Assembly (NCBI GenBank): GCA_963921195.1
Contig: OY992537.1
Span: forward strand, 32,285,911-32,349,910
Source of the DNA: Pegoplata infirma
Taxonomy: Eukaryota > Arthropoda > Insecta > Diptera > Anthomyiidae
Length of the DNA stretch: 64,000 nucleotides
Reading direction: 5' to 3'
In this document: in pieces, positions 34,009-45,050 of the stretch
Layout: every line of letters starts with the position of its first letter
Numbering within the stretch: position 1 is the first letter of the stretch
Translations under genes and position numbers: made by a program
The notes under the pieces: generated by a model
Told to the model about the DNA's origin: nothing
The model's database searches: none
The model's input: the letters and a program-made list of their open reading frames with translations, nothing else

Positions 34009-35073
34009 CCCGGGTTAAAATGGCCATGTATGTTCATACATGTTCATACATGCTCATACATGATTCCATGTATGATAGTATATGAACAATATATGGAAAT
34101 GTTTGTCATATATGGGAGCATATATGAACATAAACAAGTAATGTAATATTCCATATATGTAAATGTATGCAACTATGTGTGGATAGGTATATGTCATACT
34201 CCTTCATATATGCTATGCATCTGCATAGCATACATATCTTAAAAACAATTTTTTTAAAGGTTGGGTTCGGCAGAACTTTGCAAAATTGGACGAAGTTCAT
34301 GTATGGGTTCAGTCTGAAAAAGTCGTTCGGTTGGACAATAGTGATCATACATCATCAAGATTGATTATAATTTTTGTATTCTATAGGCGAATATGAACGG
34401 CACTAACATAAACAACTAAATTTAGAAGAAAATTCGAACACTCTGACGGTATTACTGTCAGAGCTGCGAAGGATTTCATCCCTTAATAAGATTTGGTGTT
34501 CTGAATTAAACTTTAATGATTGCATTCCCCAATCACAATTTATCGAATGAATTTACATTTGATTTTAAAATATAGAATGTATTCGGTTTCTTTTTCATTC
34601 GACTTTGAAATTGAATGCGTCAGTTTTTATAAATTTAATTTTTAAATGTCTCATGAATAATAAATAAATGAAATAAAGAATGCATTCCAAGAAATATTGA
34701 TATTTAAAGATAATTGTATTCAGTGACTATAAAAATCGAATGTATTTTATTTGTGAATTCATTCGAATAGTGGTTAATTCTTCGAAGCTTTGATTATCCT
34801 AAAGTATCATACAGTCCAAAGTATATTTTTAAAATATTCGTTAGTTTTTATTATAAAATCAGCGTCATAAATTAGTACAAATTATTTATATTTGAAAAAA
34901 ATTCAATTTATAGACGTTTTATGGAAAAAAATACAAAAAAAATTTTACATACAAATTCATGTATGACAATGTATGATCATTAATGTACATGTACCCTCAA
35001 ATTACGGATATGCACTTGTATGGATATCCATATATGCATCATATATGAACATACATGGTCATTTTCACCCGGG
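34009..35073. mobile_element. CATATATG palindrome-family element, long copy
   Basis: Ends CCCGGGTTAAAATGGCCATG and CATGGTCATTTTCACCCGGG, the same terminal type as 1074-1895. Outer regions carry CATACATG/CATATATG words; the interior (about 34250-34930) is different, non-palindromic AT-rich DNA. Inserted in element X copy 2; at most 2 bp are duplicated. Confidence 0.75.
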
Positions 35074-35152
35074 AAGTAAAAATATTTTTTTTTAGTAACA
35101 AACTTCAAAAACTGTACTTCTGTAAAATTATACGGTAATAATAAAAATAATT

Positions 35153-36431
35153 CTGTGCTACAAAAAACACAAAATCGAACATACTTTTAAAATGAGGTAG
35201 TTAAGGTTGTAGATCTCGTCGAAAAGATCACAAAAATGCCCATCAAACTTGCCAGACACCCTCAAATTTTAAAGTTATTGTCAAAAAATGTTTTTTGGGA
35301 CTTTTCTAACTAAACCACGTGTAACTTAACATTTTTCAACCGATTTTAATTTTTTCAACTGTTTTGGATAGAAGAAGGATAGGGCTTTTCATGTGTGTGA
35401 ATTGGTATATACATATAAGAAAGATATGTATTGATTTTTTCAACAATATCTAATTTTTTTGTAATTTTTTGAAAATTTTTTGAGTTTATCGATTTTTTTT
35501 TTTCCATAGTTTGTTCAACAACATTTATATAATTAAACGCATTCCTAAAGAAAATTTAATTGTGAATTGAGCTTTATGCCAAAAAATCGGAAAACAATTG
35601 ACAGAGCTGTGATAATTTTTCTAAAAAAGAAAATTAAGATTTTTTACGAAATTGCCGTGCGGATAACCCAGGCAAACAAATAAAAAAAACGAACATATTT
35701 AGAGGTCGCGTATCATTATTTTAAAGGTTTTTTACCTCCTGAATTCGAATTCGATCTTGAAATTGCGCTATCTTATTAAGTTTTTGATATATCAATTTAT
35801 GTTAAATATCTCAAAAACCTGACGAGATAGAGCAATTTAAAGGCCAGATTCGGATTCATCGCTCCGAAACCCTTGAAAAATATTGTACATGACCATTTAT
35901 GATAAATTCATTTTTTTTGACTGGGTTATCTGGACGGCGATTCCGTGCAAAAACTTAATTTTCTTTTTTAGAAAAATTATCACAACTCTGTCAATTATTA
36001 TCCGATTTTTTTCAGGATAAAGCTTATCGTATTTAGAATTAAATTATCTTTTAAAAAAACGCTCATAAACATAAAGGTTGTTAAACGAACTATAGCAGAA
36101 AAAATCGATAAACTCGAAAAATTTTCAAAAAAAAAAATTGATTTTATAGAAAAAATCAATAGATATCTTTCTTATATGTGTAGAACAATTCAGACACATG
36201 GAAACTTCTATCCTTTTTCTATCCAAAACAGCTTAAAAATTTAAAATCGGTTGAAAATTTTCTGAATTACACAATGTTTAGTAAGAAAAGTCCCAAAAAA
36301 ACGTTTTTTGACAATAGATCTAAAATTTAAGCGTGTCTGGCAAGTTTAATGGTCATTTTTGTGATCTACTCGATAAGACCAACAACCTATACTATGTCAC
36401 ATCAGAAGTATTTTTTCACTGTAGCACAGTG
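35153..36431. mobile_element. Foldback element with CTGTGCTACA ends (about 1.28 kb)
   Basis: Ends CTGTGCTACA and TGTAGCACAGTG, with TAATT at 35148-35152 and 36432-36436 as a plausible 5-bp duplication (the first CA of the left end would be lost). Arms of about 500 bp pair through AACTTGCCAGACACCCTCAAA, GGGACTTTTCTAACTAAAC, TTGAGTTTATCGATTTTT, CAATTGACAGAGCTGTGATAA and GGATAACCCAG. No ORF of note. Confidence 0.75.
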
Positions 36432-36610
36432 TAATTTAACTGATAAAAATATTTTTCCGTAAATTTTGTAATTTATTGTTTTAACAACTGTACAAATCAG
36501 TAATTTTTTTAGTTTCCTTAAAAACAAAACGATAAAACATTTAAAACAACTTAAACTTAAAACTTTTTGAATAACCGTAAATAGTTACTGTAAAACTTTT
36601 CTGGGTGTAT

Positions 36611-37200
36611 AGAAAATGTCTCAGAATTTGAGACATTTTTGAAAAGCCTAAAGAAATTCTTCCATCAATATAGTCTCAGGTTCTGAAATATTTTTTCTAC
36701 AGAAACAATCTCAGATTCTGAGACATTTTTCTTACAGAAAAAGTCTCAGATTCTGAGACATTTTTCCTACAGAAAAAGTCTCCGATTCTGAGACATTTTT
36801 CCTATAGAAAAAGTTTCAGATTCTGAGACATTTTTCCTATAGAAAAAGTCTCAGATACTGAGAAATTTTTCCTAAAAAAAATTGTCTCAGTTTCTGAGAT
36901 ATTTCTCCTTTAGAAAAAGTCTCAGATTCTCTGACATTTTCCTATAGAAAAAGTTTCAGATTCTGAGACATTTCTTCTATAAAAAAGTCTTAGATTCTAT
37001 ACAAAAAGTCTCAAATTCTACAGATTTCGAGGCATTTTTTTTATAGAAAAATTATTATTCTGAGACATTTTTTTATTGAAAAATTATTATTCTGAGACAT
37101 TTTTTCTTATAGAAAAGTCTCAGATTCTAAAACAATAAATTTTGAGAATTTTTTCGACACAAAAAATTTACCAATTTCTGAGATTATAATCTCAGATTTC
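36611..37200. repeat. 35-bp satellite, diverged array
   Basis: About 14 units of 'AGTCTCAGATTCTGAGACATTTTTCCTATAGAAAA'; cleanest at 36700-36870, worn on both sides. Same unit as the array at 63250-63800, with CC where that one has CT. Confidence 0.8.
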
Positions 37201-38859
37201 CATACTTTATTTCCGAAAATAATAAGATTTAAATTTTCTTTTGCAATCCGATTTAATTTTTAAACATTAAACATTTGAAATCAATTTGAAATTTATTTTA
37301 AATTAATCTATTCCCACACTTAAAAATTTTTAGTTAATACATTTTTCTTAATAACTGGTTTAGAAAATTTCATATTATATTTGTACACGTTTTTGGGGTT
37401 ACTAGTAATTATTGTTTTAATACAAACCAGCCTTCATTACATTATTATTAATTTATTATTCTATTTTTGTATACGGTATTTAACTTTTATTAATAGTAGG
37501 TTTATTTGTAATGACATAGCTAAACATGCTTCATCAGAATAATAGTGAAATGAAGAATCCCAAAACTTAAAATTAAGAAAATGTTTTAATGTTTTTTTAT
37601 ATGAAAGTCAAGTTGGAAGCTAAAAAATCCGAAGGAGAAAACTTTTTAGAAAATCTTGGGAAATGGGATCAGTAATGTTCAAACTGGTCTAGGATCTACT
37701 TACTGAATAGCCAAATTATTAAAAATAAACCACTTGCCACCGTTGCGCATGATTTTATTGTATTTAAAGGCAATAACAAAATTAAGCATACGCCACTTAT
37801 ACAGTTTTCTAGCAATTATTATTATAATTATAAGAAAACCTCTCCAACTTCAACTGCGTGTAAAAAAATCTAGCGCTGAACTGAAAAAACCTTGAGGGTT
37901 TTGTTATAGAATATATGGGTCATCATCGCTTGGTGTAATAGCCTAGAACGTAGTTTTACAACAACGGACCTTAGAGTTTATGTGTGCTGATATAAAACGT
38001 CAACAGCCACTTAAACCCCGAAAAAGCTTTTGATATCTGGGCTTTAAAATCTACTTTTAAATTGAAGAAAAAACTGTAACTCAACAACTTCACCAATCTG
38101 AAAGATTAGATATTCCGATTCTTCTTCTTATTTTTGAATTTATGTTGAAATTCTATCATGGTTCTTAACAAAATTTTAAAAGTTTAGAGTGGAATACATC
38201 CAGAATGAATAAAAACGGTTGCAGAACCAACTTAATACAACATTTTTTTTTTAATTTATATGTGTTTGTTATTATTTAATTATAATGTTGCATATCAAGG
38301 TCTATGTGTATTTCATTAAATACACACGCACACAAACAAAAAGTCCTACACTTAAAAACAACACCCGCATATTAAGTCACTTGTTTTTATTTTTATATTT
38401 AGTTATAAAATATTTGTGTAACTTGTTACTTAATTACGAGAGAGTGTTTCTGTTAATGCATGCGAGTGTGACTGTATGTGTGTTCGTTAATTACTCTTTC
38501 ACCGCAGCGCACAACACACATACACACACACATATTTGTTAACAAATTTGTTGGATAAACACAAACGAAACAAAAGTTACTTGACGTTATTTTTTTTTTG
38601 ACATTTTTTTATGTATAAACAAATTTTCAGTGCTTTTATCTGTTTGCATAGAAGAACTGTATCCCTTTGTACATTTTTACATAATATTTGCAAAAGGCAC
38701 AAGAGATGATAAATTAAATTTAAAATTTTTGTGTACTTATTTTAATTAGTTTGGTACTTAACGCTGGTTTAATTTTAAAACTACAAGTGAGAGTAAATTT
38801 ATTTTTGTTTAGAATTTTTCTAAAATGGGCTTTCAAGGTCATTATTTTAAAAAGTAAAT
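37201..38859. other. Non-coding DNA with one CA microsatellite
   Basis: No gene seen. (CA)n/(ACAT)n run at 38508-38533. The 85-codon frame at 38285 reads through the microsatellite and is not supported. Confidence 0.4.
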
Positions 38860-39223
38860 AAAAGACTATTTATTTCATTTTCAAACTCCGACGTTTCGCT
38901 GGGTATTTTCCAGCATCTTCAGGGATGAATTTTTATTTAATCTGGCAACATTACAAAATAGAATAGAGAAAAATAATACACTGGCTTTAAAACAACAACA
39001 ATGATCAATAACAATAAATATATTACAACTTACAAATATTCTTTCGTCAATTTTTCACATTAAATTTTTCAAAACAAAACGTTTTACACAATAAAAATTA
39101 TACCACATAAAACACAAATTTAATTTTAAAAAATAATAATAAAATAATTGAAAAATAAATAAAAATATCACAGTTGTTTCTTCTTTAATGTTACGTATCA
39201 CAGTAGTAGATTAAAACTAAGTT

Positions 39224-41048
39224 ATTGCTATGGTGTATATTGCATTAATATTATCTAAATCCTCTCTTTTGTTAACTACATATTTTGATTTTTGCTGAAT
39301 TCTTAAACTTTCTAATGTTTAGCGCTTATTTTCTACTCTTTCCTTATTTAAAATTCTCACATCATCAATATTTATATTGTGTTCCTTCTCTATACAATGG
39401 ACTGCAAGTGCAGTTGAAGATCTATTATGTTTTATATCTGCTTCGTGTTCAGCTAACCTCGTCCCTAAGCTTCTTTTTGTTGTACCAATGTAAAGTTTCC
39501 CACATTCTTCGTCCTCCTTTCCTACACATTTAATTTCATACACAACGTTGCTTTGCTGTGTTTTTTCTACTTGTGTTTTTGTTCTTGTAAATATTGAAAC
39601 ATTTTCGTTGTTTATTATTTCTTTAAGTTCCCAGCAAAACTTAGATTACCAAATAAGGTATAAAATAAGGTATAGGATCTCTTATTTTATACATTGCAGC
39701 ATTGATGATTTTAACAGGCGATGAGACTCAAAGTAATGCATCCACATTATCACAAAGAATACCAGTAAGGTATAAAATAAGTCATAAATTTATAACGATG
39801 AATACGAGTAAGGTGTAAAATATATGATATTTTATAGGTTACGAGAAATGAAAGAATATAGCATACCAGAAGATAATATATAAGGTGTTACGAGTAGTGA
39901 AAAAGTAATTTTGTATTAAATTTACTCACGTGATTGTAAGTGAGTGTAAGTAGATAAAATATGCTCGTGAGTGTGTGTCGTTAGAAATTTCCTGTCGTGA
40001 GCCCATCTCTAGTTTAAACTTATGCATTTTTTTATAAAATAATTATTTTTTATGTTATTGTAATGCATTATGCATCCAATTATAAATAATACATTATTTC
40101 AAACTTTCAAATAATACATAATGTAACCAAATATAAGTCATCCATGATTTAATGTTTAGAAATAACAAATATGAAATACATTTTTTCCAATAATCATACA
40201 TTTCGTAGCAAATTATTAGTAATGCATTGTTTTTTAATTGAAAATAATACGTTGTGGAACAAATGTTTGGTAAGACATCATAAAATAATGCTACAAATAA
40301 GTTATATGCATTACCTGGTAATGTGTTATATAATCACTACCCATTGCCAAAGTTTTGCTGTGTTGTGCATTTTCAGTAAGTTTAGGAATAAACGGCAGGC
40401 TGTAAAATTGTTTGGTGCTGCCAGATGTGATATTTTCGTTTATTTCCCCAGTTTGGTTATTATTTGCTTTTTGGATTAAATTGTTAATAATGTTTGTTGG
40501 ATAACTGTTGTTGATTAAAATTTCTTTAACCTTTCTAATATTTTTGTTTGTGAATGTGCTATGGCTTAATTGTATAACTTTTGTGATTAGGTTTGAAGCG
40601 GTATTTATTTTTTGTTTTATTAGCTGCGTAGAGTGGTAGTTAATGATTCGTCCTCAAGCTATGGATTTTGTATACCAGTCTGTAATAAGTGCATTATTTT
40701 CCTTATAGATTTTCATGTCCAAGTATGGTATGGACTTATTTTCTTCCTTTTCAATTGTAAATTTAATTTTATTGTGATAGCTGTTAAAAGTTTTTAATAC
40801 TACATCTTCATCTTCTCTTTTTATGATGGCGAATAAGTCGTCTACATATTTTGTCAGTAGTTTGATTTTTATATTATTGTTTTCCAATTCCTTGGTAGTT
40901 TCTTCCAAAAGAGCATCCAATACAATGTCGGCAATGGTCTGGCTATAAAATACATTCCGTATATAAAATAATTATTTTCATTTAAGCAGAATTTTAATAT
41001 GTCTAAAAATTGTGATCTCGGTATTTTGGTATGGAGTTTTAAAGTGTG
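39224..41048 (-). pseudogene. Penelope-like reverse transcriptase plus GIY-YIG endonuclease
   Basis: Reading the minus strand: HTKIPRSQFLDILKFCLNEN (about 40960-41030), a disrupted 'GM..SP' block, IADIVLDALLEETTKEL, the catalytic motif KLLTKYVDDLFAII (YVDD), then IPYLDMKIYKENN and WYTKSIA. A TGA stop near 40652 interrupts, but the frame resumes (GRIINYHSTQLIKQKINTAS...FYSLPFIPKLTEN). After the MITE: ELKEIINNENVSIFTRTKT, then the endonuclease VVYEIKCVG...CGKLYIGTTKRSLGTRLAEH, in which YIG and the following Arg and EH are kept. A TAA at about 39317 breaks it before TLESLRIQQKSKYVVNKRED. Such proteins copy the element's RNA and nick target DNA; this copy cannot. Damage: 5' truncation, a frame break near 40950, two stops, one insertion. 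Confidence 0.85.
39631..40370. mobile_element. CAGCAAAACTT MITE inside the Penelope-like element
   Basis: Ends CCAGCAAAACTTAGATTACC and CCATTGCCAAAGTTTTGCTG. It splits the retroelement frame between TENAQ and ELKEI. The interior has repeated 'AAGGTATAAAATAAGG' and TAATGCATTATGCAT-like words. Ends resemble the CCCAGCAAAA families at 9927, 25623 and 54109 and the relic at 48025, but the interiors differ. Confidence 0.75.
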
Positions 41049-41053
41049 CCAAT

Positions 41054-42306
41054 GTCTCAGAGTGTTAAACTCGGCTGTGTGGAATCTTTTTTAACAAGTA
41101 AGAAAGCTATATTTGGCTGTGCCGAATCTTTAAATACCCTCCACAATGTTAACCAATGCACTATAGTTTGACAGACGACCTTTCTTGGCCAAAATTCAAT
41201 TTTCTCAACATTGATTTTATAGAAAATCGTAAACACAAACACCAAAAAACATATTTTGTTTTTGTATACACTCATTTACCGTTCAAAAACAAATTTAGCT
41301 TAAAATAAAAATAAACGTATTTTTTTAAATTTTTTCAATTATTTTTTTGAGTTTAAGAACAAAACATTTCTTATAATATTATTCATGGAAAAAAATTATA
41401 ACAATTTTTAGCACAAAACCTATTTCAAACCAAAAACATTTCCATTTTTGCAATTTTGGCCAAGAAAAGTGATGATCAGAACAATAGTGCAATGTAAATA
41501 TTTAAAAAACAAAAAAAAATATTTTAAAATTATATATGAAAATTACATAAAAATTATGAAAATTATATAAAAGCAACCACGTGTATGACACATACTACGT
41601 ATTTTTTACTTCTATTGATACAAATAACAAGCCAAAAAACATCAACAACTACAAAATGGCGCGCTGCTACGCCATATCAATCAATCATTTCAATTGCTCA
41701 TAGCTTCTTAACCCTTTGACCGATTTTGCCATAATTCGTACCAAAATAACCAGAAAGACGTTGAGAACAATAAAATATGGACCTATTTAAAATTTTATTA
41801 GAATTTGTCAACCATGAGCCAAGATAAATCATTTTAAAATTTTGGGTTAAATTTCTGGTGCCATAGTGCGATTCCGCCAACATTTTTTGGGAGTGTTAGG
41901 AATGATAAAATTACATTAAATTCCAAGTTTCGTTCACATTCATTCAACAGGTGTCAAGTTATAGCATTTTTTTGTGTAAAATTCACCATAATTTTAGAGG
42001 TACCTTTACATTTTTACTCATAACTTTTAAAATACTTAATCGATTTAAATAAAAATACATCAGTTTCTGCCTAGGAGAATTACGCAACTTTTGGTACCTC
42101 AAACGCTTAAATCGGTTTCGGATTATTGCCAAAAACATGATTTCAACAGACAAACGGACTGACAGACAGACGGACATCGCTAGATCGACTTAAAATCGAT
42201 CAAGGATCATGAATATATACACTTTATGGGGTCCTAAACCAATATTTCAATGTGTTACATACGGAATGACAAACTTATATATACCCCCTATCACCAGAGG
42301 GTATAA
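41054..42306 (-). mobile_element. Mini-me-like element, long minus copy
   Basis: On the minus strand it runs from the 5' hairpin (ATACCCTCTGGTGATAGGGGG) at 42306, through ATTCCGTATGTAACACATTG, GACCCCATAAAGTGTATATATTC, TCGATCTAGCGATGTCCGTC and TGTCTGTCAGTCCG, to the 3' end CATTGTGGAGGGTATTTAAAG...TTGTT at about 41088. An extra 3' end fragment (41054-41090) abuts it, next to the Penelope-like truncation point. Confidence 0.7.
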
Positions 42307-42354
42307 AAAGAGAAAGGGAAGAAACGAAAAGAAAAGGAGAGGGAAAAGAGAAAT

Positions 42355-43810
42355 GATTTGGGAATTTTTTCTTTGAAAAATATCAAAGAATCTAAAAATT
42401 TTTCTAAAGGAAAAATGTCTTAAGAATTTTTTAATAGAAAAATTTTTGATTTTTTTTTAGAAAAAAAAAACCTAATAAATTTTTGATAGGAATACTTTCG
42501 GAGTTTTCTATAGGATAAGCTCTAAAAGAGACTTTTTCTATGGTCAAAATTACACAGAATCTGTTTCTTTTTTTAGAAAATTTAAAAATTTTTTATAAAA
42601 AATGTAATAGAGGCTTTTTTTATAGGAAAAACTACACAGAACCTTTGACTTTTTATAGAAAAAATGTCTCGCAATCTGAGATTTTTTTCAATTCAAAAAT
42701 GTCTAAAAATGACCAAGAATCTGAGTTATTTCTATTAGAAAGATGTCTCAAATTCTAAAAATTTTTAATGGGAAAAGCTTAGGCCTTTTCTATAAAAAAT
42801 GTCTTAGAATCCTAGAAAAAAAAAACTGGTTTCTTCGATTGAAATAAAGTCACAGAATTTGTGAGTTTTATTATTAAAAAAATTTTCTAGAATCTAAGAA
42901 TTTTTCGATAGGAAAAATAATTTAGAATCTGAAGCATTTTTTTATAGAAAAAGTCTTAGAGAATTTTCGTAAAAACCTTTTCTCAGATTCTGAGATTTTT
43001 TTATTAAAAAAAAAGTCTCAAAATCGAAAAAAAAATTCTGAGACTCAGACCCTGAGACTTTTTCCATAGAAAAAATGTCCAAGAAGCTGGGACCTTTTCT
43101 ATAAGAAATATCTGTAAGAAGCTGATACCTTTTTTATAAGAAAAATGTTTCAGAATCTAAGTAATTTTTTAATGAAATTTTATTTAGATTCTCTTATGAA
43201 AATATGTTTCGGAAATTGCTTGAGAATCTTAGACTTTTTCTAAGGAAAAGTGTTTCAGAAATCTATATTTTTTGAATAGAAAAATGTATATTGAATAGTT
43301 TTTTAAACCCGGTACATTTTCTCTAGAAAAGTAGAATAAAAAAATATTTCAGAACCTAAGAAGTTTTCTATGGGGAAAAATACACTAAAATTTTTCTTTA
43401 CGATTTTTTTTTTTCTAAATATGTATAGGAATTTTTTGGTGGGAGAATTGCATAAGTATATGAGATTTTTCTATATGAAATTGTATCAGAATTTTAAAAT
43501 TTGTGTATAAATTTTAAAAGCCTTTCTGTATCAAAATTCCTCAGATCCTCAGAATTTTTCTTTTGGAATAATGTCTCAGAATCATAAACTTTTCCTTTAG
43601 CAAATGACTAAGAAAAATTATAAAATCAGAAATCTTTTTTAAATAAACATATCTCAATCCTGACTTATTTTCTATTGGAAAATTGTGTCAGAATCTGGTG
43701 CATTTGCTGTCAGAAAAATGATTTAGAACCAGACACATTTTTCAAAATATCAAATATTTCTTAAGTTTTCTTTATAGGAATAAATTTTTAAAATTTGAAA
43801 ATGTTTCTAT
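42355..43810. repeat. 35-bp satellite, heavily decayed array
   Basis: Irregular repeats of 'TCTTAGAATCT(G/A)AGA-ATTTTT-TATAGAAAAA' over about 1.45 kb; individual units barely align but the TCT..AGA / TTTTT / TATAGAAAAA rhythm of 30-45 bp persists. Confidence 0.6.
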
Positions 43811-44781
43811 AGAAAAAATCATAATAAATAAGAGTTGAACACTAAAAAACCTAAACTAATTATTCAAATGCTACCTGAGGTTCCCTAGAAAAAACAATTT
43901 TTGAGTTAAAAAAAAAATTTCCCCCTCCCAAACCCAAGAGCTGGATCCGCGTCTGGCTTACCCCATACTGTAGTTGAAGGGTTTTAAAAATTGTCAATAA
44001 AAAAAATTTTGTTAATAACAAAAAATTGTGAAATTAAACAAAAGGTGTTGATATGGAGGCACAGGCTCAAATCTTATTGTAGGCTATTCTGCTGAAAATA
44101 AATCAATTATTGAAATTTACGACTGCGGGCGTAGAAGTGGCCACCGAAATCATGGTCAAGGATAGATCCACATTTTATTTAAACTTTAGAAAAGTAAATT
44201 TTTTTCTTCAACCATTTGGTCTCTCAAAATAACTGTTATATAAAAAATATTTGCACCTTAAAAAAAATTAAACTCATTTTTTATACAAAAATTATTAAAC
44301 AGATTTTTAAAATATTTTTTTTTTTTTGAAAAACTTAAAATAAGCATCGATTATGTTCAAAATTACAAAAAAAAAATATTTTTAAACTTTTTAAAATAAA
44401 ACAATCTTAAATATTTTGTACACTTCAAAAATTCCGGGACTCGAGCTTACAAATGCCTGAATTCGGGAATCATTTTATGCCAAAAAATTCGGACATTGGA
44501 ATTTGCATCCCTAGTTAAAGGGTATTAAAATGTATCAATTAAAAGATTAAAATTAATAGTTATTTTTAGGCCAACCAAACAAAAGCAAATGCTTCTTTTT
44601 TATTTCAAAAGATAAATCAATTTAGATTAAACACAAATTCTGATCATGAAAAACTAAAGAAAATAAGCTACATTTGTTACAGTTTTTTGTTTTGCTTATT
44701 TTGGCAATAACTGCTTATTTTTGCTTATTTTCCGTTTATTGACTTTTTTGCTTTTTCATGTGTTTTTTGGCTTATTTTTAT
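43811..44781. other. Non-coding DNA with small relics
   Basis: A mini-me 5' fragment at 43960-43995 (CCCCATACTGTAGTTGAAGGG), a CGGGACTCGAGC patch at 44434, and 'GCTTATTTT' repeats beginning at 44690. No gene. Confidence 0.4.
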
Positions 44782-44944
44782 CAGAAGAAGTTAAAAATCG
44801 CAGGGGGAAGGTGCCCCCTAACGTCTCCCACCAACCCCCCCCCAAAAAAAAAGACGCCCCAGAATTTTTTTTATATAGTTTTTTTTACATTTTGGAGGGT
44901 ATAAAAGATTCGGCACAGCCGAATGTAACACTCTCACTTGTTTC
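44782..44944 (+). mobile_element. Mini-me-like 3' fragment
   Basis: GCAGGGGGAAGGTGCCCCCTA, a C9-A9 junction near 44837-44855, and the 3' end GGAGGGTATAAAAGATTCGG...CACTCTCACTTGTTT, sitting inside GCTTATTTT simple repeat. Confidence 0.7.
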
Positions 44945-45050
44945 TTTTTTTACAGCTTTTTTCTGCTTATTTTTGGTTTATTGGCTTATTTTAGCTTTTT
45001 TATTTTTTCAATAATTTAAAGGTAAACAAAAAATAATATTTATATTTATA

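Larger units (their letters stand above)
33826..36610 (+). mobile_element. Element X, copy 2, split by two nested insertions
   Basis: Matches 17047-17478 in three pieces: 33826-34008, 35074-35152 and 36432-36610. The joins fall exactly where the elements at 34009-35073 and 35153-36431 begin and end, so copy 1 acts as the empty-site reference. The right end is longer here, reaching AAACTTTTCTGGGTGTATAG. Confidence 0.8.
38860..41050 (-). mobile_element. Penelope-like retroelement, 5'-truncated and inactive
   Basis: Minus strand. The coding region (39224-41048) is followed by a 3' UTR with the motif 'CATCCCTGAAGATGCTGG...AGCGAAACGTCGGAG' (38886-38931) characteristic of Penelope-like terminal repeats, then a tail at about 38860. 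The 5' part of the reverse transcriptase is missing: at 41050 the sequence changes abruptly to a mini-me element. A MITE is inserted at 39631-40370. Confidence 0.85.

Noticed and set aside
38505..38540. Telomere- or origin-like simple repeat
   Set aside because: Only a short CA/ACAT microsatellite.
40171..40479. 102-codon plus-strand ORF
   Set aside because: It spans the MITE junction and overlaps the antisense of the Penelope-like coding region; an antisense shadow.
42355..43810. Possible coding region with many short ORFs
   Set aside because: The rhythm of TCTnAGA / TTTTT / TATAGAAAAA shows a decayed satellite; frames are not maintained.
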